Positions 1 through 10,110 are shown, counted from the first letter of the stretch. The stretch: 64,000 nucleotides of DNA from Sambucus nigra (GCA_949130495.1 OX422218.1:38929651-38993650), one strand, 5' to 3'. Notes: generated by a model not told the origin, from the letters alone. A program made the numbers and translations.

Positions 1-564
1 GCTCAAAACAGGAACAGGAGGGGAACTCCTCGGAGGCATCATGGAGGAGAAACAAAAGGTCGTCAGTGAGGGAATACTGCAGACCAGTAAACCGGAGAGA
101 GGGGTAGGGAATGCGAAGCTTGTGATGATTACGGCGTCAGCTGGATGGAAAGCCGAGGACAGTAGCATCCCCGCACAGGGATGGGCGGTTGAGACACTGT
201 TGCCCGATGGCGAGGACTCATCATGGAACAAAGCGGACAGCCCCAATTCAGACGCTGCACGCGTATGCAGGCCAGACTTGGAGTTTGGTCCGACAGAAAT
301 TGATCAGCGTGTAGGGTGCAAAGTATTTAATATAGTGAAAGACACTACAAAAGGGATAGAATCGGGTGTGAGTGGAACAGTTATTAATTGTATAGAAAGG
401 GACAAAAAAGGATGTAAGGGCACAGTGCCACATTGACAACGCATGTGTGGAAAAAAATAGTTTATTTAATGAAAAATGGGGGATTTCTGTAAAGGGTAAA
501 TAAGATCTCAATAATCAGTCTCTAGATGGTGGGGAAGAATTATTAAATAGCAACAGTAGGGTAT
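1..564 (+). pseudogene. LINE ORF1 fragment (linker region), decayed
   Basis: This is the same sequence as 15087-15620 of the larger LINE downstream and as 49589-50152. It encodes the low-complexity, glycine- and lysine-rich linker that follows the DUF4283-type domain in plant LINE ORF1. The frame opening at 41 closes at 436 because of a +1 shift just before a lysine-rich stretch. A further in-frame TAA near 500 is absent from the alpha2 copy, which reads GAA there. LINE homology stops at about 564, where the sequence switches to unrelated spacer. No enzymatic domain is present. Confidence 0.75.
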
Positions 565-1249
565 TTGGACTAGTGGGTGAATTAGTAACCTTTTGGACTA
601 GGTTTAAGTATTTGGACTTATACGATGAGAGTTGTTGCGCTAAACATATTACATGGAATATTAGGGATGATACTATGATACGTCTGAGACTTAAGATATA
701 GGGCTAGTGTATACCTATATTAATACGATGATTACCTAAGTTGTCTGATTACTTAGTATATGGATTACTATGTGTATGACATACCTACCATATTTGCTGT
801 CACGGGAGGTTGATTTTCGGGAGAGGACCAACTTATCTTTGTGTGACTTCGGGGAAATTTAGATCGGTACCTCAAGGACATAGGGTTGTCAGTGACTTTT
901 TGTGAATTTATAAGTCCGCTGACCATGGGATCGTAGGTATGTGCGTGACCCATGGATATGTGAAATATATTCGCCTCCAATATGTGTGATATGAACTGAG
1001 ACGGTTCCTGAGCAATTCCGAACGCGTGGTCCTTATGTACGTGATGTATTTGGATTCGATAGTAAAGTATGCGTGCACCACCGCAGCATAGCCTGTGGGT
1101 GCCAAATATGTATATATGTACATAGAGTAATTCATATATATACTTTTTTTTTATCATTAAATGAATTCATTAAAAACCAAACGCTGAGGGAGCGAACCTG
1201 TATACAGGAAGTATACAAAGCATAAAAAAATAAGGGCAACTTGAAAAAA
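565..1249. other. Unassigned spacer
   Basis: There is no recognisable gene here. Open frames on the minus strand (for example 768-1157) lack known motifs and are not supported by a start context or codon pattern. The sequence is less AT-rich than its surroundings, which would fit an old LTR fragment, but no TG...CA ends or target duplications are visible. Confidence 0.4.
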
Positions 1250-1975
1250 ACAGACAGATACCCCCTGTCATACAAACTCCTAAACTACACCCCCGGTCTT
1301 ATCTCCTTCATAAACTCAACGACGTCCTGAGTCGTGACGGAGATCTTCCCCATGGACCAGCTAAGAAGGTTGCTTAAAAATAGATAACGAAGTCTCGAAG
1401 GCGCCAACTCAATACCTTCGAAACAACGAGTATTCCTCTCCTTCCATATCGTCCACATAATGCAATGAGGAACCGAATGCCAAACCCGTTTGTCTCCCTC
1501 CCACCCCCAATGAGGCTTCCACGCCTCTAAAAGAGACTTCACAGACGCTTTGAACTCTTCCTGCCAAACCCGTTTTCAAACATTACTTCCTGCCAGAAAC
1601 CTTTGTCACCACAACCGATCCAAATTCTCTTTGAACTCTTCTTTGTAAGATCTGCCTCAACACTCACATGAGCAACGCTTGGTCTATTAATCTCCACAGT
1701 GGAAGCATAAACTTTTAGAGGTTTTCCAATCAGTTGTGCAATGGAATACAAAGATGATTTTGACAAAAAATGAATGGGTAAATGAGGAAAAGACACCCAT
1801 ATGGGAGTTACGCTACTCTCAATCTCTGGACAAAAATAAGGTGTCCATTTAATTATCCTCATTGGGAATCTTCCAATATGCCAAGAGTCCTTCATCCACA
1901 TCCTTGTAAAATCTTCTCCAGATTTTAACCTGATTAAAACATGCTTGTGATCCAATAAACCTACATTAAAAGAAG
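1250..1975 (-). pseudogene. Internally deleted LINE: DUF4283 domain joined to RT tail
   Basis: Read on the minus strand, 1955-1539 encodes a DUF4283-type ORF1 domain. It has the family pattern: a RLKSGEDFTRMW-like strand, a WHIGRFPMRIIKWTPYF segment, then PIWVSFPHLPIHF and a segment ending in WIGCGDKGFW. Immediately downstream, 1542-1285 encodes the C-terminal zinc-binding tail of a plant LINE reverse transcriptase (VWHSVPHCIMWTIWKERNTR, FEG). The rest of ORF1, the endonuclease and the whole reverse-transcriptase core, several kilobases in an intact element, are missing at the join near 1540. It cannot be functional. The identical structure is at 50839-51564. Confidence 0.8.
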
Positions 1976-3209
1976 TTTTGAGAGAAAAAGTTTAAAAACT
2001 TGAGTTATAACTTCCATAGAAGGTCTTCCATGAGAGAACTTGCCAATCAAAGCATATTGAAAAGGTTTAGCAAGGGTTTTAATATCATCATCAGAAAACA
2101 TAACAACAGGTTATGCTTTGTAAGTTGTTGGTTTCTTGAGGACAATATCATGGTTACAAGAGGAAAAATATACTACGGAAGCAAAGGAACGATTCCAGAC
2201 ATTTTTGGTATCTGGAACCAATAATAAAAATATACTATAGAATCAACATTTGTTACGAAACCAATAATAAAAATATATGAAATCGATGGTCGTCATAAAA
2301 GTTTCAAATGCATAAATACGCATGTAAAAATAAGGTACTAAATAGTTTGGTGACAAAAATAAAATAATTACTCAAGTAAAAAACTGATGTTGGAAAAATT
2401 GAATCTATGGTCTGAAAATTCCATGTACAAATCAATGTATAGAATAAGCATCACGATGAAACCACATTCAATAGTATTAAAAAATTGAAATAAAATAGAG
2501 AAAACACACAACGTTACAAAAACCCAATTTTAAAATAGTAAAAAACACTATCAGATTCCTAATTCCCCCATGTGTTTGTTATTCAGACCAACAAAAAAAT
2601 TGTGCTACATTCTTGGGTTAATATTAGGAAAATTAACATTGTTTTTGTGAACTACATAAAATTTTCCTGTTATGCTCAATATAAGTTTCATTTTACCATC
2701 TATTTATCATAATGTACAACGAAAAATAGATATTATTCAACACAAGAGAACCAATTAAAGACATCACAACAGTTTCTTATCCTATGAAATGAATTGTAAT
2801 ATTATGATACAATGCCATTACGAAATCTGTACAAATTATATGTAAAAAAAAAACTTAAATCATTGTTTTTTTACCATTTGAGTTCATCCATGCAGCGTAC
2901 ATCAAATTGAAAATCAATTATAAGCATCAAAAAGACTCGCCAACCTCGAAGAAATTGAAGAGATTGGAATCTCTGTTTCTAACCCCTGGACGAACATAAA
3001 CTTCAGAAAACCTTAAAAATTTAACAAATATAATCAATAATTAGCTAAATACAAATAAAAACACACAAATAGATCACCTATAGAGACCAACAATGAATTT
3101 CAAAATCGAATACCTCAGTTTGTATTTCTAAATCTGCAAGAAACAAAAACCGATTGCCCAAATCGTTTCTAAATTCATTTTGGGATAAACCGATCAAGTG
3201 TGTGTACGT

Positions 3210-3211
<2 letters not shown>
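1976..3211. other. Non-coding spacer, shared with the beta units
   Basis: There is no gene. The part from about 2222 to 2857 is a copy of sequence also found at 17950-18955, 33680-34210 and 51811-52430, so it predates the beta duplication. Roughly 400 bp present at 18020-18420 is absent here after about 2322. The part from 2870 to 3200 reappears, diverged, at 37475-37790. Confidence 0.6.

Positions 3212-3246
<35 letters not shown>
3212..3246. repeat. (GA)n microsatellite
   Basis: An uninterrupted GA run. The alpha2 counterpart at 52791-52829 is 4 bp longer. Confidence 0.95.
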
Positions 3247-3247
<1 letters not shown>

Positions 3248-3469
3248 ATGGCGACAACAATTGGAGGATGACAGTAATCAGGGGGAGATTTTGATCTCGT
3301 GAGAATGATGAGTGTGCGGTGTTATTTTTTATGAAAGGTGCGGCTGTGATTTTGGTATTTTAGGTTTTAGAGAGAAAACAATTTGTGATAGGGGGAAAGA
3401 CTTGCGTGGGCCTAAAATTTTTGGAGGAAAAAAACGTCACACATGTTAGAGTTAGCAGAATGCATTTAG

Positions 3470-3707
3470 ATTCTATTAAAAACGATCATAATATATATAA
3501 TTATAGATGATTGTTATATTTAAAGTGTCATATAAATTAATTATAATAAGTATATAATGACACTTTATAAAAAAATATCATGTAATCAATATTATATAAA
3601 AAAATATCATGTAATCAATATTATTATACTTTTAATGGCTTTTTTTATTAAACTGTCTTAAAGTCATTTTTAACAGTGTAAAAAAAAAAGGGACTTTTCT
3701 TGTAGTG
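3470..3707. mobile_element. Possible CACTA-type terminus
   Basis: The segment ends in CTTTTCTTGTAGTG, the reverse complement of the CACTACAAGAAAA terminus typical of plant CACTA (En/Spm) elements. Inside are subterminal repeats, including an inverted pair around AAAGTGTCAT (about 3518-3566) and a tandem AAATATCATGTAATCAATATT. No matching left end or 3-bp target duplication was found, so this is a fragment at best. The second copy ends at 53290. Confidence 0.4.
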
Positions 3708-3711
3708 AAAT

Positions 3712-4227
3712 AACCAATCATTTTTTTTTTATAAAGTCTCCGAAGCCTTGTACACTTGGGATTTATTTTTCCTTTTCTTATAATGTCATATGAATAATAT
3801 AAATAATCTTTTGTTAGATAAATAATATAAATTGGGCCAGAGAGAACACCATGAAAGTGAGCTGGTTCGTGGAAAAATGTGAACTGTAAAATCCAATGTT
3901 AAATCCATTTAATAATTGACTACTACAAGTGTAATGCATTTATGAGTGGAGGATCCCAACATAGAACGCCTCACTTCCTCAACCACTTCTATCCACTAAC
4001 TTAAGTTATATGTAGAACAAAAGATGATTAAGTTTAATCCTTGGGAGACGTAAATAAAAAGATGACACGGTAACTGTACATAAAACCATGAAATACCCTT
4101 CACAACAAACTAAATGTTAAATATATTTAATTAACAATTGTTCAATTCAGGTGGATAAACATTGGGAGAGAGAAAATTTCTTGGCGGATATCATGAGTTT
4201 ACATGTATCATTATATAGTTTTTTTTC

Positions 4228-4230
<3 letters not shown>
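3712..4230. repeat. Dispersed repeat R1
   Basis: This non-coding sequence recurs at about 9790-10010 (shorter), 37790-38115, 40800-41300, 53295-53812 and 59400-59580. It begins with a T-run followed by AAAGTCTCCGAAGCCTTGTA and contains ATTGGGCCAGAGAGA. No terminal repeats were recognised. Confidence 0.6.
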
Positions 4231-4306
<76 letters not shown>

Positions 4307-4327
4307 TGGGTGTGTGTGTGTGTGTGT
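4231..4327. repeat. Compound (TA)n(TG)n microsatellite
   Basis: A run of TA followed directly by TG with two GGG interruptions. The alpha2 copy (53813-53891) has a much shorter TA part, which accounts for much of the offset change between the two blocks. Apparent peptides of alternating Tyr-Ile or His-Thr across it are artefacts. Confidence 0.95.
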
Positions 4328-4339
4328 CAATATATGTAA

Positions 4340-5344
4340 GTATGTTTGTATGTATGTATGTGAGTGAATCGCCTTTGTGGCTCTTAAAGTATATGAATAA
4401 TTTTTATTAAGCCGACAAGTTTTTTTTTTTTGTGTCAAATAAGTCCCTAAAGTTTATATATGGTGTCAGCTTGACCCTCCCATCTATTTTGAACGTTAAC
4501 TTTAATGGAATTTAGAGGTAAAAGTGGTATTTTCGGTTAATAATAATTAGGAAATAGTTTAAGTAGTTAAAAAACAACCTAAATATTTATGGAACAAATA
4601 TTTCCCTATTAAAAATAATAAATTTTAACATATTTATTTATAGATAATATTTGTGAAGAAAAAATTCTATGTCAAAAAATTCTATTTTTGTAGGACAATT
4701 GTTATATACACGAAAGGTCTATTTCATTCATAAGTCTTTCGTGGAATGATAAAATTTCAATGTCAAATCCTATAATTTTTCAATCAATGTTGTTTGATAA
4801 CACTAATTTTTAGATTGACAAAAGGGAGAGGTTTGTTACAATTAATAGCAAAAGTGACAATTGAAAACAAACTGATATACAGAAAATAATTTTTAACAAA
4901 AAAAATCATTTTTAACCAAAAAAATATATTACAAAAAAGGATTCTAAAAAACAATTCTTAAAAAAATAACTTACAATAAAAATAATAGTTCTTAACAATA
5001 GAAAAGTTTCAAAAACGTTTTGACAAAAATAAAAATCTAGTTTAACGAGTTAAAAATTTTAAAAATAAAAGGCATTTTTGGCAAAAACAAGTCAGTTTCT
5101 TAGTGAAAAAATGTTTTTCACAAAAACTAGTTTTCAGACAAAAACAATTAAGAGAGTTCAGTTTTAGAAAACTATTGACACAATAATAGTGCAAAAGGGA
5201 AACAATTTCAACAGGAAAAAAATTGTTTAGGAAAAAAAAATAGCTTTGACAAAAGTAAAACATGTTTAACGAAATATCGTTTTTTTGTGAAAAAATAGGC
5301 GAAGAAAAACAAGTTTAAAAAAAAAAAACATTCGGATGGTGAAA
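4340..5344. other. AT-rich non-coding spacer with A-run low complexity
   Basis: There is no gene. From about 4850 to 5330 the sequence is an irregular series of AACAATTTTT/AAAAACAA-like words. It is repeated, diverged, at 41690-42200 and, nearly identical, at 54414-54890. Confidence 0.5.
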
Positions 5345-5407
5345 TTGTCGGAAAACTTTTCCATCCTATATAAGGGGAAAAGTTTGCTGTTTAGACATCA
5401 AACTTTA

Positions 5408-5512
5408 GATGTCTTGGAGATGTGATTGGTCAATGCTGTTGGCGCAGATCCGCATTTCTTATGAAAATAAGTCCGCGCCAGCGGCATTTACCAATCACAT
5501 CTCCAAGACATC
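5408..5512. repeat. Long hairpin with 51-nt arms
   Basis: The left arm 5408-5458 and right arm 5462-5512 are imperfect reverse complements with almost no loop. Both contain TGTCTTGGAGATGTGATTGG or its complement. Weaker inverted similarity continues outwards to about 5345 and 5570. This looks like a small foldback element. The copy is at 54972-55076. A related half-copy lies at 42296-42370. Confidence 0.7.
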
Positions 5513-5830
5513 AAACTTTTGATATCTCAGTGACATCAAACTTTTTTTAGTATATAAGTAAACAAAATTTTGCCCACAAAATTGTCAAAAATATGGCAAA
5601 ATATATTTGTAGACATGGTATTCGTGCAATTTTCTAATGATAAATAAAGGTTAGCAAACATGTAAATTAATTTGTAAAATATTTATTTGCCCCTATGTAT
5701 TACATTTGCAGCGGTGCATCAAAGGAACTTTAATATTTGAATTTTTGACTTGCAGTTAATTTTGTATACTGGATAATGACTAAAATATTTATTTACCAGA
5801 CATCACTTGGAACCAACAACCATTTTAGTT

Positions 5831-6003
5831 AGAATAAACCTACACAGACACACTTTGTGTACACACTTTTCATACCCAGTGCATTAAAATGCTAAACCTT
5901 GTTATTGTGGGTCCCGCCAGGGCACAAAGTACAAGCTTTTATTACCTTGTCTTATATGTGTGTATGAAAGTGTGTATGGAAGTGGGTATGTGTAGTGGTG
6001 TTC
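5831..6003. mobile_element. MITE-a, 173 bp, hAT-like
   Basis: It is flanked by a perfect 8-bp direct repeat TTTTAGTT (5823-5830 and 6004-6011), the target-duplication length of hAT elements. The ends are imperfect inverted repeats (CCTACACAGACAC against CACTACACATACC on the complement). It carries the core word GGGTCCCGCCAGGGCAC, shared in inverse orientation with MITE-b. The alpha2 copy is 55395-55567. Confidence 0.65.
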
Positions 6004-6039
6004 TTTTAGTTATCAACAAACTCTTGTGATCTTTATTCA

Positions 6040-6520
6040 TATATTTCTGCCAATTGTCCAAATTTTTTTATTAAAATAGTTAGCTGTTTCTACCAACTAT
6101 TGTGATCCTTCGGGATTCACATGGGTATTCAATTTACACGGGAATCACATGGGCATCCACATTGGTATTTCCAAATTTTATTGGGAACCAATTATCGTTG
6201 CTATTAGATATTGGAAAATGATTGGATACAAGTTTTTTCTCTTAATTATCATTGCTCTTAAATATTCCCAAAACTGAGTTGCGCAGTTTTAAATTGTCTA
6301 TTGGGTCTTGCAGATGGGTATTCTTTTGTAGTTCTTTAAGCCCAACATTAGAATAAGAGAATCACTCCACAGTTAAGCACATGTAAAAATCTAGCAAGAG
6401 TCCTAGTTTTTTTCGTGTCAAATCACTCAACTATAACTGCTCTTAAATATTTCAAAGTTTTCGGGATATAAAACTGAGTTGCACAGCTGACCGGAGAACT
6501 GCTTGAAGTTTTCATTTCAC
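6040..6520. repeat. Dispersed repeat R2
   Basis: A non-coding repeat whose hallmark is repeated CACATGGGTAT words followed by AACTGAGTTGCGCAGTT and GGTCTTGCAGATGGGTATTC. Further copies are at 11570-12180, 55604-56085, 59640-60070 (missing from alpha1) and 62000-62640. The AAAACTGAGTTG segment occurs twice within one copy, so it has an internal partial duplication. Its class is unknown. Confidence 0.6.
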
Positions 6521-6609
6521 TTCTTATAAATTTGGTTTCGTTAATTTAAATTTTATTGAAAAAAAAATTATATATTATATTTTATAAACACTTGTAGGTA
6601 TAATTTTAA

Positions 6610-6790
6610 GAGTGGTGCTATGAGTCTCAAATAACTGTCCCAAAACTCCCCCAAAAACCAATTAATTTGGTGCCCTGGCGGGACCCCATAAAACAAGACA
6701 ATACTTAATAGGCAGGTGAGAGAGTAAGTGAAATCCACATCAGATTTGGGGGAGTTTTTGGGGGAGATTTTTGTACTCATATCATTATTC
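6610..6790. mobile_element. MITE-b, 181 bp
   Basis: It is flanked by a perfect 9-bp direct repeat TAATTTTAA (6601-6609 and 6791-6799). Terminal inverted repeats GAGTGGTGCTATGAGT and GAATAATGATATGAGT (complement of the right end) match at most positions, and CTCCCCCAAAAAC words occur inverted inside. Nine bases suggests a Mutator-like origin; an 8-bp reading would suggest hAT. The alpha2 copy is 56174-56354. Confidence 0.7.
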
Positions 6791-7445
6791 TAATTTTAAA
6801 TATTATATAATTGCTCTTAAATATTTCATCTTCCCACTTTCTCGAATAGATCGGAATAATCATTATAAGAAATGACGGTGTTCTTTTCATACTTACTATA
6901 TAATATTGGGGTGTGTTTGCCTACCATGATTGAAAATCAATGAAAATAATGGTGGATATATAAGATTGATATAGTCTTACTTCCAGTATTTGCTATGGAA
7001 ATTTATTTTGTGTGTCTTGAATAAGAAATGTTTTCTATAAAAAAATGATAAGACTGTGTGTAACATTTTCAGAAATGTAACTATTGTTCCGATAGACAAA
7101 CCCAAACCTCAATCATTTTCCTTATGCCTTATCACTAGATATTTGTTCACACGTGATACCCATGTCTTTCCCTTTTTTGTCTTCTTTTTTTATTTGTTGG
7201 ATCAAAGCTGATTTGTTTTCCTTTTTTTCACAGGATTGTTTAATTTTTTTCCTAACAGTCAGTGTAGTGAATCTTTTACAAGTTGGATTCTTAATATTTA
7301 CTACCATTTAATCTGTGTTTCGAATAAATATTTATATAATTTTCTGAAGTTGTGTGTAACCCACGGAAACAATGTCATTTTAATAAAATACATACATTTT
7401 TTATTTAAAAAATAAGAATTGAATTTAAGAAAAAATCAAGCGTAG

Positions 7446-7574
7446 AATAAAGCTCTTAAGGATGCTCTCATAGTGCTTGACAAGATTGTGATGCCCTTTG
7501 ATGCGAATGATCGTTATGTTTTCCGAGAAATGGAACCAAAAAGCATCTACGCAGTTTCCATCATCAAACCATAA
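7446..7574 (+). pseudogene. Possible remnant terminal exon, unidentified
   Basis: An open stretch of about 42 codons with unusually balanced composition for this region ends at TAA 7572-7574. It reads KDALIVLDKIVMPFDANDRY and then a charged FREMEPK segment. It has no ATG of its own, so it could be a last exon with an acceptor near 7460. I do not recognise the family. It is repeated at about 57010-57138. It could equally be chance. Confidence 0.2.
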
Positions 7575-8223
7575 CAGAAATTATGGAGCTTCATTGGAAA
7601 AAGATATAACACTAAGAAAATGTTTATTTTTTTGCTTGCGTTGTAAATTTTCCTTTTCCCTCCTTAAGAGTTTCATTATTAGTAGATAGGTAGAAAGATT
7701 TTGTAATGGTTATCATGTTAAATGAAATCATTCATAGTCTTGATTTAAAAAAGAAAAAAAAGACGGAGTCGTTTCGAAACTGTGTTATAAAATTACAGCG
7801 TGTTCTTTTGAGACACTAATTACAACGTAATTTTACAACAATTCACCACTTTAAATTAACAAAAATCATAGTGTTTTTCAAGCGTAATGTTTCAAACTTG
7901 TTTTATTTTAAACTGTAGAGCTAAGTAAATGGTTTGTCGAATAATATTACAGTAATTACGTAGTCGTCATAATTACAATTTCATTTTAATTGAATAATAT
8001 TGGTATTTTTTTAAACAAATCACAATGTTAAATAAATGAATCATTGCATTATTTTAGAGTAAATCATGGTGTCAGTTTAACAAATATCATTCAACACCAA
8101 ATTTTAACATAACTAATATGTTTGACTTTAATTTAAATTTTATAGTTTATTTTTAAAAAAAAAAACAACGATGTAATTATGATATTTGAGTTGTCTGTCA
8201 TGTGTTTACGATTAAAAAATCAC

Positions 8224-8277
<54 letters not shown>

Positions 8278-8700
8278 ATATGATTAACAACTCGATTACT
8301 TTAAACAAAGGTTAAATAAAAATATATGTTTTTTTTAAAAACGAAAACAAACTTCAAAAACTGGGTAATTTACGAAAATTGAAAATTTGATAAAATGAAG
8401 ATTTGTGAATGGAAAATAAAAGTAAAATTATATATAAATTCTAAATTCAGAAGATAAAAAAGACAGGTTATATAAAAACAGTTTGGAATAGTTTTTGTCA
8501 AATGAAAACTGACTTAAAAAAAAAATCTGATATTTTTTAATAAACAGCCTGACGTTTAATGAGGACACAAGAGAGAATTGTATTTGTTATATTATAATAA
8601 AAAGGTTAAACAAATCATTTTTGACAATGGGTTTTTTTCAACTTTACAAACTGTTTTAGCTATTACAAAGTATATTTAATGTTTTAGCCTTGGTTGGATT
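7575..8700. other. AT-rich upstream region of the knottin-like gene
   Basis: There is no gene or identified element. It contains the TA microsatellite at 8222-8281 and many homopolymer runs. It is conserved with 57139-58276 apart from TA length. Confidence 0.5.
8222..8281. repeat. (TA)n microsatellite
   Basis: A TA run interrupted by AAA/TTT. The alpha2 copy (57788-57857) is longer. Confidence 0.95.
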
Positions 8701-8723
8701 AGTTTATGTTTCACAGTATCCTC

Positions 8724-8731
8724 TATAAATA
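8724..8731 (+). promoter_or_regulatory. TATA box of the knottin-like gene
   Basis: TATAAATA lies 53 bases before the ATG. A start near 8755-8765, in an A/C-rich CAAACACTCA context typical of plant leaders, would give a leader of only 20-30 bases. Confidence 0.7.
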
Positions 8732-8784
8732 CGACATGAGCGAGAGCCTTTAGGATACAACAAACACTCAAATAAAAGAAAGAT

Positions 8785-9249
8785 ATGGAAATGAAGAAGG
8801 TTTTTTTCATGACAATGTTGGTAGCTGTGGTGTTTGTGGCAAACATTGGCACGTCCACTGCCAATTCGGTTGTCAACAACCGTAAGATGATGGACTCCGA
8901 CATTCTGCTCAGTGTTTATAGTTCCCTTGGTCAATGCTGGGGTAAAGGATGCGCTCCTTGGAGCCCCTGCCAATCCGGTTGCACTTGCGTGGGAGCGGCT
9001 GGTGTATTGGGTGCCTGTGTGGGTCCGTTAGATGGACCGGGCAACAAAATTATCTCTACCACTGATAATTCTGTTGCTAACAACCATAAATTGTTAGACA
9101 CCGCCATTCTCCTCAACGTTGATAGTTCCCTTGGTCAATGCATTGGTAAATTTTGCGCACCTTGGAGCCCTTGCCAAAGCGGTTGTGTTTGCGTCGGACC
9201 TGTTGGTTTTGGTGCATGTGTGGGTCCGTCAGTTGGAATGAGAAACTAG
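8785..9249 (+). CDS. Secreted double-knottin (six-cysteine) peptide precursor, copy 1
   Basis: An intronless 154-residue precursor. Residues 1-26 form a signal peptide: a KK pair, a hydrophobic core, and a likely cut after TSTA. Two similar units of about 68 residues follow. Each has a 24-residue pro-region (NSV-NN-K, an ILL patch, SSLGQ) and a six-cysteine core: Cys 51, 56, 62, 66, 68, 78 and Cys 119, 124, 130, 134, 136, 145. Loop sizes are 4-5-3-1-9 and 4-5-3-1-8. The CxC and loop order fit cystine-knot peptides: the middle loops match squash-inhibitor spacing, the long last loop recalls legume albumin-1. Both cores share CAPWSPCQSGC. Inferred role: processed, apoplastic or vacuolar defence peptides. 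Known families differ in loops 1-2, so exact membership is unsettled. The second ATG (Met3) is an alternative start with little effect. Confidence 0.9.
   Translation: MEMKKVFFMTMLVAVVFVANIGTSTANSVVNNRKMMDSDILLSVYSSLGQCWGKGCAPWSPCQSGCTCVGAAGVLGACVGPLDGPGNKIISTTDNSVANNHKLLDTAILLNVDSSLGQCIGKFCAPWSPCQSGCVCVGPVGFGACVGPSVGMRN
8863..9249 (+). repeat. Internal tandem duplication in the knottin-like gene
   Basis: Unit 1 (8863-9066) and unit 2 (9067-9249) are diverged direct repeats covering pro-region plus cysteine core. The repeat starts immediately after the predicted signal-peptide cut, so the duplication added a complete cargo module without a second signal. The units differ at many codons and in last-loop length, so the internal duplication is far older than the alpha1/alpha2 block duplication. 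Confidence 0.85.
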
Positions 9250-9757
9250 CTTTCCAGTTACATCTACATATACATATATATTTACGTATATGTGTGTGTG
9301 GGATTGTATGAAATAAGCTCAACCTAGTGTTCAACGGGCATTTACATCCATGTATGTTAAGTTATTGATCAATGAAAATTATGTTCGAAAATATTGTGTT
9401 TTTAAAAAATTAAATAATATGACCAAATTAATATTTTGCCTAAAATTGAGCTATTTTAAAAGTAGGATTCACACATTAAATGTGGTGCAACAAAGTACGT
9501 ACGTGTTGCCTGAAGCAAGACCAGTGACATGATATTCATTTGTTAAAAAAGGAATACTCATTAATATGAAATTTAGCTTCAAAGTGACCCATATTAGGAA
9601 TTTGATTTAACTTTCTGAGAGGAATTTTCTGAATTGTCGCTAAATGTCTTGGCTATGCACTATTGCTTTTCAAAAACGTCCCTAAAGGTCATTATTGTTC
9701 ACCATAGTCGTGGCTATTCATGAAAAGCATCCTTAAAGTGAATGTTAAGAAAAATGA

Positions 9758-9762
<5 letters not shown>
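9250..9762. other. 3' flank of the knottin-like gene
   Basis: Presumed 3' untranslated region and spacer. A/T-rich words such as AATAAG (about 9312) and AATGAAAAT (about 9371) could serve as weak plant polyadenylation signals; no perfect AATAAA is close to the stop. The region is more diverged from alpha2 (58826-59337) than the coding part is. Confidence 0.4.

Positions 9763-9788
<26 letters not shown>
9763..9788. repeat. (TA)n microsatellite
   Basis: A short TA run. The alpha2 copy (59338-59381) is longer. Confidence 0.9.
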
Positions 9789-9789
9789 G

Positions 9790-10110
9790 TCATTTTTACA
9801 ATTGAGTAGTCATTTTTTTTTTATAAAGTCTCTGAAGGCTTGTACACTAGGGATTTTTTTTCTTTGTCTAATACTGTCATATGAATAATATATGTAATCT
9901 TTTGTTAGATAAAAATATAAATTGGGCCAGAGATAAGACCATGAAAGTGAACTGGTTTGTGGAAAAATGTGAACATTAAAATCCAATGTTAAATCCATTT
10001 ATTTGCCAGACATCATCAGGCATCACAACCACTTCAGTTATCCACAAACTGTTGCGATCTTTATTCAAATATTTCTGCCAACTGTCCCAATTTTTTTATA
10101 CAAATGATTA
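9790..10110. repeat. R1 copy joined to truncated R2, at a deletion point
   Basis: R1-type sequence runs to about 10010 and is followed by the first bases of an R2 copy. At 10095-10110 the word TTTATACAAATGATTA joins two sites that are 849 bp apart in alpha2. Confidence 0.7.

Noticed and set aside
4151..4438. Open frames on both strands encoding Tyr-Ile and His-Thr or Cys-Val repeats
   Set aside because: They are read through the TA/TG microsatellite; length and frame change between alpha1 and alpha2.
8676..9334. Five other frames overlapping the knottin-like gene on the opposite strand
   Set aside because: They are shadows of the real coding frame, lacking start context and domain signals.
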